A stretch of 25,581 bases of DNA from JAHJGG01 sp041658785 (GCA_041658785.1 JBAZZL010000015.1:1-25581), one strand, 5' to 3'; shown: positions 15,748 to 22,921, counted from the stretch's first letter. Made by a program: numbers and translations. Notes: generated by a model not told the origin, from the letters alone.

Positions 15748-15827
15748 TAGAACACGAATCTAACGGATTAAACGAATCAAAACGAATTCGTTAAAATCCG
15801 TTAGATTCGTTTAATCAGTGTTCTATT
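15746..15827. repeat. atpA-atpG intercistronic hairpin, family D copy 4
   Basis: Again exactly 82 bp with the same ends and AACGAATTCGTT centre. It overlaps the last two bases of the atpA stop codon and ends 3 nt before the atpG ATG, leaving no room for a ribosome-binding site. Confidence 0.95.
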
Positions 15828-15830
15828 TTT

Positions 15831-16808
15831 ATGGCAGTTAATACAAAAGCAATCAAACGCCGCATCAAATCCGTCGGCAACACCAAAAAAATCACCAAAG
15901 CCATGGAAATGGTGGCGGCGTCTAAGATGAGAAAAGCCACCGAGGCGGCGTTGAAAACCAGAGAATACGCGCAGACCGCGTGGAATCTTTTGGTTACATT
16001 GGCCAAGATGGAAAAAGCGAGCAGTCAGCCCCTCCTTGAAATCAGACCGGTGAAGAAATTGCTCTTGGTTTTGATTACCTCCAATCGCGGGCTTTGCGGC
16101 AGTTTTAACAGTAATATTATCAGAAAAACCATTGCTCAACTGGCCAATCCAAAAAATATCAGCCGGCACAGAATCGGCAGTTCCCATTTGGAGCCGTTAG
16201 AAGATTTGAAAGTAGATGTGATCGGCGTCGGTAAAAAAGGAGTGAATTTTGTCAAAAAAATGGGTTATACCATGATCGCGGCTTTTACCGAAATATCCGA
16301 CACGCCGAGATTCAACGATTTGCAGACATTATCCAAAATGGTGATAGATAGTTATGCGAATAAAGAGTATGATAAAGTGGTGGTTGCTTACACGAATTAT
16401 AAATCAAGTTTAGTTCAAGAGCCGAAGTTGCGGCAGATCTTGCCGGTTTCGGCAATGGATTTGGAAAAGATGATTGGCGAGCTGGACAAGAGAGCGACAG
16501 GTGACGCGGGACGAGTGATGGTGGAAGAAGAGAAAAAAAAAGAAAATCTGATGGAATATCTGTTTGAGCCGAGCCGCGGTGAAGTTTTAAATATTATTTT
16601 ACCGCGCTTGGTGGAATCGCAAGTTTATCAGTCAGTCTTGGAATCAGCGGCAAGCGAACACAGCGCGCGCATGATGGCCATGCGCAACGCCTCGGACGCG
16701 GCGGATGATATGATCAAAGAATTGAATTTGTCGTTTAACAAAGCGAGACAGGCGGGCATTACGCAGGAGATTTCGGAGATTGTGGGCGGGACGGCAGCCC
16801 TAGAATAA
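15831..16808 (+). CDS. atpG: F1Fo ATP synthase subunit gamma
   Basis: This 325-residue central-stalk subunit has conserved N-terminal IKRRIKSVGNTKKITKAMEMV and C-terminal NKARQAGITQEISEIVGG coiled-coil ends, plus the GLCGSFN motif. It is about 35-40 residues longer than E. coli gamma. Two insertions account for this: about 16 residues with a basic/His stretch after the GLCG helix (near 104-120) and about 20 charged residues (near 225-240) before YLFEPSRGEV. Both fall in the globular Rossmann-like part. The reading frame is continuous, so these are natural insertions. Confidence 0.96.
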   Translation: MAVNTKAIKRRIKSVGNTKKITKAMEMVAASKMRKATEAALKTREYAQTAWNLLVTLAKMEKASSQPLLEIRPVKKLLLVLITSNRGLCGSFNSNIIRKTIAQLANPKNISRHRIGSSHLEPLEDLKVDVIGVGKKGVNFVKKMGYTMIAAFTEISDTPRFNDLQTLSKMVIDSYANKEYDKVVVAYTNYKSSLVQEPKLRQILPVSAMDLEKMIGELDKRATGDAGRVMVEEEKKKENLMEYLFEPSRGEVLNIILPRLVESQVYQSVLESAASEHSARMMAMRNASDAADDMIKELNLSFNKARQAGITQEISEIVGGTAALE

Positions 16809-16809
16809 A

Positions 16810-16903
16810 AATCATGGGTAATCCTGGCAATCCTGGAAATCTGTGTGCTATCTAACGTTAGATGGAACACAGATTACCAAGATTTCCATGATTTACCATG
16901 ATT
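16810..16903. repeat. atpG-atpD intercistronic hairpin, family E copy 1
   Basis: A 94-bp imperfect palindrome (47-bp arms, about 8 mismatches) centred on TCTAACGTTAGA. Arms consist of 9-bp words of the GGCAATCCT/GGTAATCTG type. It starts directly after the atpG stop and ends 16 nt before the atpD ATG. Confidence 0.93.
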
Positions 16904-16919
16904 AAGTAATTAAAAATTT

Positions 16920-18296
16920 ATGACACAAAACAGAGGAAATGTTACCCAAATCATCGGCGTCGTAGTTGATGTCCAATTTAAAGAAGGAGAACTGCCAAAG
17001 ATTTACAATGCTTTGGAAGTTAAGATGCCAAACGGCAGTAAGCTTATTTTGGAAGTCCAACAGCACTTGGGCAATAATGCTGTTAGAACCGTTGCTATGG
17101 GCTCTACCGACGGGCTGGAGCGAGGAGCGCCAGTAGCGGATACTGGCGCGCCGATTTCGGTTCCAGTCGGGCCAGAGACATTAGGACGGATGTTTAACGT
17201 GGTCGGAGACGCGATAGACGGGCTCGGAACTCCAAAAACTAAAGAAAAATATCCGATTCATCGGCCAGCGCCGGAATTTACCGAGCAGTCAACCGAGTCC
17301 GAAGTACTAGAAACTGGCATCAAGGTTATTGATCTTATCTGTCCATTGCTGAAAGGCGGCAAGGCCGGCATGTTTGGCGGCGCGGGTGTGGGCAAGACCG
17401 TTATAATTCAGGAATTGATTAGAAACATTGCCGCGGAGCACGGCGGCTATTCCATGTTTGCCGGAGTCGGAGAAAGAACCCGCGAAGGCAATGATCTTTA
17501 TAATGAAATGAAGGGCTCGGGCGTCTTGTCCAACACCGCCATGGTTTTTGGCCAGATGAATGAACCGCCCGGAGCGCGCGCCCGGGTCGCGCTGACCGCG
17601 CTGTCAATGGCCGAGTATTTTAGAGATGTGGAAGGCAAGGACTTGCTTCTGTTCGTTGACAACATTTTCCGTTTTACACAGGCAGGTTCCGAAGTTTCCG
17701 CGCTTCTTGGCCGCATGCCATCGGCCGTAGGTTATCAGCCAACGTTAGCGACAGAAATGGGTGAACTGCAAGAACGCATCACCTCAACCAAGAAGGGCTC
17801 TATTACTTCCATGCAGGCGGTCTATGTGCCGGCCGACGACCTTACTGATCCGGCGCCAGCCACCACTTTCGCGCATCTTGATTCTACCGTGGTATTGAGC
17901 CGCTCGCTCTCCGAACTCGGCATTTATCCGGCAGTGGATCCCTTGGACTCCAGTTCAACAATTCTTGATCCGAACATCGTCGGCGAAGAACATTACCGCA
18001 CCGCCCGCGAAGTCCAGCAGGTCTTACAACGCTACAAGGATTTGCAAGACATTATCGCCATTCTCGGCATGGAAGAACTGTCCGACGAAGACAAGCTCGC
18101 CGTCGCCCGCGCCCGCAAACTGCAAAGATTCCTTTCACAACCATTCTTTGTCGCGGAAACATTTACCGGCACCGAAGGAAAATATGTTAAAATAGCGGAC
18201 ACGGTGAGGAGCTTCCGTGAAATTTTAGATGGAAAGCATGATGATAAAGCGGAGCAATCCTTTTATATGAAGGGTTCCATTGAAGATGTAAAATAA
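16920..18296 (+). CDS. atpD: F1Fo ATP synthase subunit beta
   Basis: This 458-residue catalytic subunit has Walker A GGAGVGKT (153-160), the catalytic Glu segment GERTREGND (184-192), Walker B-type LLLFVDNIFRFTQAG and the DELSEED-equivalent loop (MEELSDEDK). All catalytic residues are in place, so the enzyme should be functional. It lies between the two family E hairpins. No Shine-Dalgarno sequence precedes the start. Confidence 0.98.
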   Translation: MTQNRGNVTQIIGVVVDVQFKEGELPKIYNALEVKMPNGSKLILEVQQHLGNNAVRTVAMGSTDGLERGAPVADTGAPISVPVGPETLGRMFNVVGDAIDGLGTPKTKEKYPIHRPAPEFTEQSTESEVLETGIKVIDLICPLLKGGKAGMFGGAGVGKTVIIQELIRNIAAEHGGYSMFAGVGERTREGNDLYNEMKGSGVLSNTAMVFGQMNEPPGARARVALTALSMAEYFRDVEGKDLLLFVDNIFRFTQAGSEVSALLGRMPSAVGYQPTLATEMGELQERITSTKKGSITSMQAVYVPADDLTDPAPATTFAHLDSTVVLSRSLSELGIYPAVDPLDSSSTILDPNIVGEEHYRTAREVQQVLQRYKDLQDIIAILGMEELSDEDKLAVARARKLQRFLSQPFFVAETFTGTEGKYVKIADTVRSFREILDGKHDDKAEQSFYMKGSIEDVK

Positions 18297-18298
18297 AC

Positions 18299-18390
18299 AT
18301 CATGGTAAATCCTGGCAATCATGGTAATCTGTGTGCTATCTAACGTTAGATGGAACACAGATTACCATGATAACCATGATTACCCAAGAT
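18299..18390. repeat. atpD-atpC intercistronic hairpin, family E copy 2
   Basis: A 92-bp palindrome (46-bp arms) with the same TCTAACGTTAGA centre and the same apical mismatches as copy 1. It starts 2 nt after the atpD stop codon and ends 3 nt before the atpC ATG. Confidence 0.95.
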
Positions 18391-18393
18391 TTT

Positions 18394-18819
18394 ATGACAA
18401 CAACGATAAAGTTTAAAATAGTAACTCCCGAAGGCGTGGTGTATGAAAACGAAGTTGCTCAAGCTACTATTCCGACAATGGATGGCGAAATTACTGTTTT
18501 GCCAAACCATATCCCTCTAATCTCGATTTTAAAAACCGGTGAATTAAAATTTAAAGATAAAGATGGAGATCATGCCATTGCGTTGGCCGGGGGGTTTTTG
18601 GAAGTACGGGGTAATAATGAATTGGTTATCTTGGCTGATAACGCGGAAAGGGCGGAAGAGATTGATATTGAAAAGGCGGAACAAGCCCGCGCGCGAGCGG
18701 AAGAATTGATGAAGAAAGCGGATCAAACCGCTGATGTTGACTTCGCTCGCCTGCAAGCGGTGATTGATCGGGAGATGAATCGGATGAGAGTGGGGAAAAA
18801 GTGGAAAAATGTGAAGTAA
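18394..18819 (+). CDS. atpC: F1Fo ATP synthase subunit epsilon
   Basis: This subunit of the central stalk has 141 residues from the ATG at 18394. An in-frame ATG at 18331 lies inside the hairpin loop region and would add 21 residues absent from the family, so it is rejected. The beta-sandwich shows F-x-I-V-TPEG-V-Y, the conserved MDGEITVLPNHIPL segment and GGFLEVRGN. The C-terminal two-helix domain (about 88-141) is rich in A, E and R. It is the last gene of the operon. No clear terminator follows, so some read-through into 18900 is possible. Confidence 0.95.
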   Translation: MTTTIKFKIVTPEGVVYENEVAQATIPTMDGEITVLPNHIPLISILKTGELKFKDKDGDHAIALAGGFLEVRGNNELVILADNAERAEEIDIEKAEQARARAEELMKKADQTADVDFARLQAVIDREMNRMRVGKKWKNVK

Positions 18820-18899
18820 ATGGTAATTAGTAATTTGTAATTGGTAATTGAACGGATTCACGATGAAGTTTAAAGAGTAAATTTTAATTTAGTTTTATT

Positions 18900-19757
18900 A
18901 TGGACAAAGCAAATTACGATCAAGCTCCGGATTTAGAAAAATTATGGTCAGAGGACGATGGGAAAATAAAGACCATATTGGAAAAAGGAGTGGCCGAATA
19001 TTTTGCCAATTTGGAAAATGGCGGCAGCGGCGCGTTTGATGTGTGCAATGTTACGTTGGGTTGTATTGATGAAGGAGTGGATGGCGATTTGAATTTGGCC
19101 GGCAGTGGAATTCTAATGCTTGACATAGAGGTGAAGAATGGAGAATTAAAATTGATTTCAGCTGAAAAATTAAAAAAGATACTGTTGAAAATGAAAAACG
19201 CCGGCTTGCGTACCATTACATCACATCAAGGTTGCGGCGCAATGGGATTGTTTGCCAAAAAGCACAATGTAACATCAGAGAAAGCAATTGGATTTGGCAG
19301 TCAAACATTGCAAGCACTGACTCTGGAACTAGGGCTTACATATCAGCACATCAACGCATCAGAGATGCACCGTCCGGCCGAGTTGCACACTGCCCGGGTC
19401 ATTTACGTGGACGGCACAGGCCATTTTAATCCTTACGCTATCGGCGCCGGACATCTGCCGCAGGGTTTTAGCATCAGCCGGAAATTCACTGATGCCGAGT
19501 ACGCTTTGGAGGAAATAAAAATTAGTCTGGACATTGCTTTTGATGACCAACATGGTTTTGGAAAAAAATTTACCAAAGAAACTCCTTTGATTATTATCGC
19601 GATTGGCGGTGATGAAAGCAAGGGAGAAATTCCACTGGAGACCCTAATGGCAGAATTACAAGACGGACTTGACGGCAGTGAGTACGCCGGCCGTTTCAAA
19701 ATAGACGGATTAGAAGCGCCAAAGGTTCCCAAAAGAGATGTGGCAAGCGACTGGTAA
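18900..19757 (+). CDS. Divergent beta-carbonic-anhydrase-like zinc protein
   Basis: This 285-residue protein is not assigned with certainty. It carries the ligand pattern of beta-carbonic anhydrases: C55-x-D57 in VTLGCIDEGV and H109-x2-C112-G in ITSHQGCGAM. The spacing between the first Cys and the His is 54 residues, as in beta-CAs, and a beta strand precedes each motif. The arginine of the usual C-x-D-x-R dyad is Gly59 here. An extended C-terminal half (about 150-285) has no family I recognise, though it includes HxPQGFSISRKF and PLIIIAIGGDE segments. A zinc-binding role is likely; carbonic anhydrase activity is only a possibility. The upstream 80 bp contain GGTAATTA-type words resembling one arm of the intergenic repeats. 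Confidence 0.6.
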   Translation: MDKANYDQAPDLEKLWSEDDGKIKTILEKGVAEYFANLENGGSGAFDVCNVTLGCIDEGVDGDLNLAGSGILMLDIEVKNGELKLISAEKLKKILLKMKNAGLRTITSHQGCGAMGLFAKKHNVTSEKAIGFGSQTLQALTLELGLTYQHINASEMHRPAELHTARVIYVDGTGHFNPYAIGAGHLPQGFSISRKFTDAEYALEEIKISLDIAFDDQHGFGKKFTKETPLIIIAIGGDESKGEIPLETLMAELQDGLDGSEYAGRFKIDGLEAPKVPKRDVASDW

Positions 19758-19827
19758 TCAGTTTTTACACGAGAACGCTGTTGACATTATTTTTGGAGGG
19801 TTTGGTGCAGGGAAGTTATTAAAACAT

Positions 19828-19868
19828 TTGAACAAACCACCCAAAACGGCGTATAATACCGCCGTTTT
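19828..19868 (+). promoter_or_regulatory. Promoter with its -10 box in the loop of a perfect palindrome
   Basis: TTGAAC (19828-19833), 18-bp spacer, TATAAT (19852-19857). The -10 lies within the 8-nt centre of a perfect 9-bp inverted repeat (AAAACGGCG 19843-19851, CGCCGTTTT 19860-19868). The palindrome could be an operator covering the -10, or, as RNA from upstream, a terminator (GC-rich stem followed by TTTTGTTT). The glycosylase ATG is at 19873. Confidence 0.65.
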
Positions 19869-19872
19869 GTTT

Positions 19873-20559
19873 ATGAACGTAAAAAATGTTTACAAACGAT
19901 TGTTGAAAAAGTATGGACGGCAGGGATGGTGGCCGTTGTTCACGATGCACGAGGCACGTAGCATGAGGCATGGTGAATTGAGAATTGAATTTGGATTGAC
20001 TTATGGAATACCGTATTCAAGATTGAAAGATTATCAGACTAATTTTCGCGATCCGTTTTTTGAGATTGCGGTGGGGGCGATATTGACGCAGAATACGGCG
20101 TGGAAAAACGCGGCCGCGGCGATTAAGAATTTGTACGAAACCAAAGCGCTGACACCGAAAAGATTGTTAAAACTAAATACTCTGAAGTTGCAGAAATTAA
20201 TTAAACCAGCTGGTTATTTTCGGCAGAAGGCAAAAAAGCTGCGGCTGTTCGCGCGGTGGATTGTGGACGAGTGCGATGGTGATATTTGCAAATTAAAAAG
20301 ATTGAAGATTGAAGATTTAAGATTGCGACTATTGGCGAGATGGGGGATTGGGCCGGAGACGGCGGACTCCATCATACTTTACGCGCTTAACAAGCCGATT
20401 TTCGTGATTGACGAATATACGCGACGGTTGTGTAAAAAACATGGTATAGTTTGCAGAGAATATGATGAGTGCCAAAAGATATTTGAACGCGGACTTCCAA
20501 AGAACGCGAAGCTGTTTCAAGAATATCATGCTCTAATTGTGGCGTGGGGGAAATCGTGA
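19873..20559 (+). CDS. HhH-GPD DNA glycosylase, endonuclease III-related (MagIII-like)
   Basis: From the ATG at 19873 this is 228 residues. The longer frame from 19738 starts inside the preceding gene and lies upstream of the promoter, so it is rejected. The fold is HhH-GPD: helix with LTQNTAW (71-77), helix-hairpin-helix RWGIGPETADSIIL (156-169) and the catalytic aspartate D180 in VIDEYTRR. The endonuclease III lysine in the hairpin (GRKTA) is Glu162 here (GPETA). That points to a monofunctional glycosylase like H. pylori MagIII (3-methyladenine) rather than a glycosylase/AP lyase. The C-terminal [4Fe-4S] cysteine cluster is absent. It would excise alkylated bases in base-excision repair. 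Confidence 0.85.
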   Translation: MNVKNVYKRLLKKYGRQGWWPLFTMHEARSMRHGELRIEFGLTYGIPYSRLKDYQTNFRDPFFEIAVGAILTQNTAWKNAAAAIKNLYETKALTPKRLLKLNTLKLQKLIKPAGYFRQKAKKLRLFARWIVDECDGDICKLKRLKIEDLRLRLLARWGIGPETADSIILYALNKPIFVIDEYTRRLCKKHGIVCREYDECQKIFERGLPKNAKLFQEYHALIVAWGKS

Positions 20560-20598
20560 TACGTAAAAAATTATCCACAAGCGCGGTTTTTTTAGATC

Positions 20599-20626
20599 TT
20601 GTCAAGATTTTTAATAAAGGTATAAT
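20599..20626 (+). promoter_or_regulatory. Promoter for the small Cys-rich gene
   Basis: TTGTCA (20599-20604), 16-bp spacer, TATAAT (20621-20626). The predicted start near 20633 is followed at once by a hairpin with an 8-bp stem and CCAA loop (20640-20659). A perfect DnaA-box sequence TTATCCACA (20571-20579) lies 19 bp upstream of the -35. Confidence 0.7.
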
Positions 20627-20639
20627 GCCAATAATCAAT

Positions 20640-20659
20640 CTTGTCTTCCAAAAGACAAG
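20640..20659 (+). promoter_or_regulatory. 5' leader hairpin
   Basis: A perfect 8-bp stem (CTTGTCTT with AAGACAAG) and 4-nt loop at the very start of the predicted transcript; it may stabilise the mRNA. Confidence 0.5.
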
Positions 20660-20681
20660 GCAATTTATCTAAATAATTAGT

Positions 20682-20816
20682 ATGAATTGTCAAAGTTGTG
20701 GCGAGGAAATGGCCCTTGAAGAGGCCTGCCCGGATTGCGGTAATTGCGGCAACTGCTGCGATTGCAGCAGCGGCGCGTCTTTGGATGATATGGGCGATAG
20801 CGATGAAAACGGATAA
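20682..20816 (+). CDS. Small Cys-rich protein with acidic tail, 44 aa
   Basis: This short gene codes for 44 residues with eight cysteines: C-x2-C-G near the N-terminus (C3, C6), then CPDCGNCGNCCDC (16-28), followed by a Gly/Ser/Asp-rich acidic tail (DDMGDSDENG). The pattern is that of a small metal-binding (zinc-ribbon or metallothionein-like) protein. It has its own promoter and a clean terminator (20826-20848), which supports a real transcribed gene. A second protein of the same design lies at 22790. No ribosome-binding site is seen. Function unknown; a role in metal or redox buffering is only a guess. Confidence 0.7.
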   Translation: MNCQSCGEEMALEEACPDCGNCGNCCDCSSGASLDDMGDSDENG

Positions 20817-20825
20817 TAGCAAACC

Positions 20826-20848
20826 AAGTCCCTTTAATGGGACTTTTT
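20826..20848 (+). terminator. Intrinsic terminator after the small Cys-rich gene
   Basis: A perfect 7-bp stem (AAGTCCC with GGGACTT), 6-nt loop and T-run, 9 nt after the stop codon. Confidence 0.85.
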
Positions 20849-20973
20849 GCTTAAAGCGATTTAACAATTAATTTCAAAAATGGCAGCAGATTGCGCTAAT
20901 ACCAAGTGTAACATTTTTGTTAAATTTTCGTCTTTTATATTGAGCCACCGCACCACGTTGGCATATTTGATTT

Positions 20974-22737
20974 ATGAAGTATCATACTAGGCTTACTTTA
21001 AAAATTTATTGGCAACACGCCATGAAATACCGCCTCATTGTTTTTTTGGTGGCGTTTTCGGTTATCGCGGCTTCGACTTTAAGCGTCGCGGCGCCTTTGT
21101 ATTTCAAAATTTTTTTTGATCTCCTCATATCGCCCGGCGTTAAAGCGGAAATTACTGGCGGATTAATTTCCATTCTTATTATCATTGCCTTGCTTGAACT
21201 TATCCAGTGGTTCTTTTGGCGGCTGGCTACTTATGGCGCGGCATATCTGGAATCCAACGCGATTGCTGATCTCGCCAATACTTGTTTTAAGTATCTTCAC
21301 CAGCATTCTTTTGGTTATTTTAATAATAACTTTGTCGGTTCCTTGGTCAAGAGAGTCAACCGTTTCACCCGCGCTTTTGAGGGCATTTCCGACAGAATAA
21401 TTTTTGAACTCTTGGGAATTTTTGTCAATATAATAATTATTGCCGCTGTTTTGGTTTATAAAAATTTTTATTTGGGGCTAGTCGTAATTATTTGGTTGAT
21501 TTTATTTTTGATTTTCAACTGGTTTTTTACCCGTTATAAACTAAAATACGACATCGCCAGCGCGGATGCGGATACTAGATCCACCGGAGTTTTGGCCGAC
21601 ACTATCACCAACAACGCGAATATCAAACTTTTTTGCGGTTATAAACGAGAGGTTGACAGATTTGGACGAGTAAATGAAGAGGCCAGAGCGCTCAAATTAA
21701 AAAGTTGGAATCTAAGTAATTTATTTGAAGCGATCCAGGGCTTACTCATGGTTATTTTAGAAATCGGCGTAATTTATCTGGGCATTAGATTGTGGGAAGC
21801 GGGTTTATTTACAGTCGGCGATTTTGTTTTACTGCAATCTTACGTGCTGATTGTTTTTATCAGAATTTGGGGCGTGGGCAGAATTATCAGGCATATTTAT
21901 CAAGATTTAGCCGATGCTGAAGAAATGACGGTTATTTTGGACTCTCCGCATGAAATCAGAGACATTCCAAAAGCAAAGGATTTGATTGTTAAGAAAGGAG
22001 CGGTTGAATTTAACAAAGTTGAATTTTATTATCACCAAACACGCCGAATTATCAAAGATTTTAATTTAACAATCAAGCCGGGCGAGCGGATCGCTTTGGT
22101 CGGGCCTTCGGGCGCGGGGAAGTCAACCATTGTTAAGTTGTTATTGCGCATGCACGAAGCGACTGAAGGGAAAATTTTGATTGACGGGCAAAAAATTAAT
22201 CAGGTTAAACAAGAAAGCTTGTGGCGCGGCATCAGTCTCGTGCCCCAAGAACCGATTCTTTTCCATAGAACTCTTATGGAAAATATCCGCTATGGCCAGC
22301 CGAAAGCGACAGATAGTGAAGTTATGAATGCGTCTAAACTGGCTCATTGCCATGAGTTTATTATTAATTTTCCAGATGCTTACAGTACCTATGTGGGAGA
22401 GCGGGGAATTAAATTATCCGGCGGAGAAAGACAACGAGTGGCGATCGCCCGCGCCATTTTACGCAATGCTCCTATTTTGGTCTTGGACGAAGCCACCTCA
22501 AGCCTTGATTCCGAGTCAGAGGCCTTAATCCAAAAGGGGCTCGAAAATTTAATGAAAGGTAAAACAGTCATTGTTATTGCCCATCGGCTATCTACTATTA
22601 TGAAGATGGATCGGATTATTGTGATTGATGGCGGGAAAATCAAGGAGCAGGGAAGCCACAAAGAACTTTTGGGGAAAAAAGAAGGACTTTATAAACGTTT
22701 GTGGAAAGTCCAGGCCGGCGGTTTTTTGGCCACATAA
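20974..22737 (+). CDS. ABC exporter, fused permease and ATPase (MsbA/MDR type)
   Basis: This 587-residue half-transporter has six predicted transmembrane helices (about 20-300) and a C-terminal ATPase. Walker A is GPSGAGKST (377-385), Q-loop Gln is in SLVPQEP (Q425), signature LSGGE (481-485), Walker B ILVLDE (501-506) and H-loop H537 in VIAHRLST. All catalytic residues are present, so it is expected to work as a homodimeric exporter. The substrate is unknown; candidates are lipids, peptides or drugs. It is flanked on both sides by genes for Cys-rich acidic small proteins, which may be functionally linked. The start is preceded by an A/T-rich region without a clear promoter. Confidence 0.95.
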   Translation: MKYHTRLTLKIYWQHAMKYRLIVFLVAFSVIAASTLSVAAPLYFKIFFDLLISPGVKAEITGGLISILIIIALLELIQWFFWRLATYGAAYLESNAIADLANTCFKYLHQHSFGYFNNNFVGSLVKRVNRFTRAFEGISDRIIFELLGIFVNIIIIAAVLVYKNFYLGLVVIIWLILFLIFNWFFTRYKLKYDIASADADTRSTGVLADTITNNANIKLFCGYKREVDRFGRVNEEARALKLKSWNLSNLFEAIQGLLMVILEIGVIYLGIRLWEAGLFTVGDFVLLQSYVLIVFIRIWGVGRIIRHIYQDLADAEEMTVILDSPHEIRDIPKAKDLIVKKGAVEFNKVEFYYHQTRRIIKDFNLTIKPGERIALVGPSGAGKSTIVKLLLRMHEATEGKILIDGQKINQVKQESLWRGISLVPQEPILFHRTLMENIRYGQPKATDSEVMNASKLAHCHEFIINFPDAYSTYVGERGIKLSGGERQRVAIARAILRNAPILVLDEATSSLDSESEALIQKGLENLMKGKTVIVIAHRLSTIMKMDRIIVIDGGKIKEQGSHKELLGKKEGLYKRLWKVQAGGFLAT

Positions 22738-22789
22738 GACGCGATATTTAGACTAACTTGCCACAAGTTTTAATTCTTAGAAATAATAT

Positions 22790-22918
22790 ATGAGAGATGA
22801 TCAAGATTATACCTGCATGCATTGCGGCGGGGAATTGTGTTCAATGTGCGAGGGCTGTACTGGAGAATGCCACGAGTGCAAATGCGAAAAAGAGGATGAG
22901 GATGAGGATGGCGAGTAA
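22790..22918 (+). CDS. Small Cys-rich protein with acidic tail, 42 aa
   Basis: This 42-residue protein has eight cysteines (C9, C12, C17, C20, C23, C27, C30, C32) arranged as two C-x2-C pairs and a C-x3-C-x2-C-x-C cluster, and ends in a run of Glu/Asp (EKEDEDEDGE). The design is like that of the protein at 20682: C-x2-C-G motif near the N-terminus, a second dense Cys cluster and an acidic tail. Sequence identity outside the cysteines is low. It sits 52 nt after the ABC exporter and only 3 nt before the phosphoribosyltransferase, so it is probably part of that operon. Metal binding is likely; function unknown. Confidence 0.72.
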   Translation: MRDDQDYTCMHCGGELCSMCEGCTGECHECKCEKEDEDEDGE

Positions 22919-22921
22919 AAT

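Noticed and set aside
4597..15827. Family D repeats as a CRISPR array
   Set aside because: Copies are far apart, palindromic over their whole length and separated by genes rather than spacers.
4597..18390. Intercistronic palindromes as intrinsic terminators
   Set aside because: They lack U-tracts on the + strand and lie inside an operon whose downstream genes have no visible promoters of their own.
18331..18393. Earlier ATG for atpC
   Set aside because: It lies inside the family E hairpin and adds residues absent from epsilon subunits.
19738..19872. Longer N-terminus for the DNA glycosylase
   Set aside because: It overlaps the preceding gene and runs through the promoter and palindrome; the extra sequence has no family similarity.
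20571..20579. Perfect DnaA box as a sign of a replication origin
   Set aside because: Only a single box is present locally, with no dnaA/dnaN genes or clustered boxes.
20880..20987. Small frame of about 35 codons before the ABC exporter
   Set aside because: It overlaps the exporter start, and has no recognisable features or promoter.
20682..22918. RiPP cluster (Cys-rich precursors plus ABC exporter)
   Set aside because: No modifying enzyme or leader-peptidase domain is present, and the C-x2-C patterns look like metal sites.
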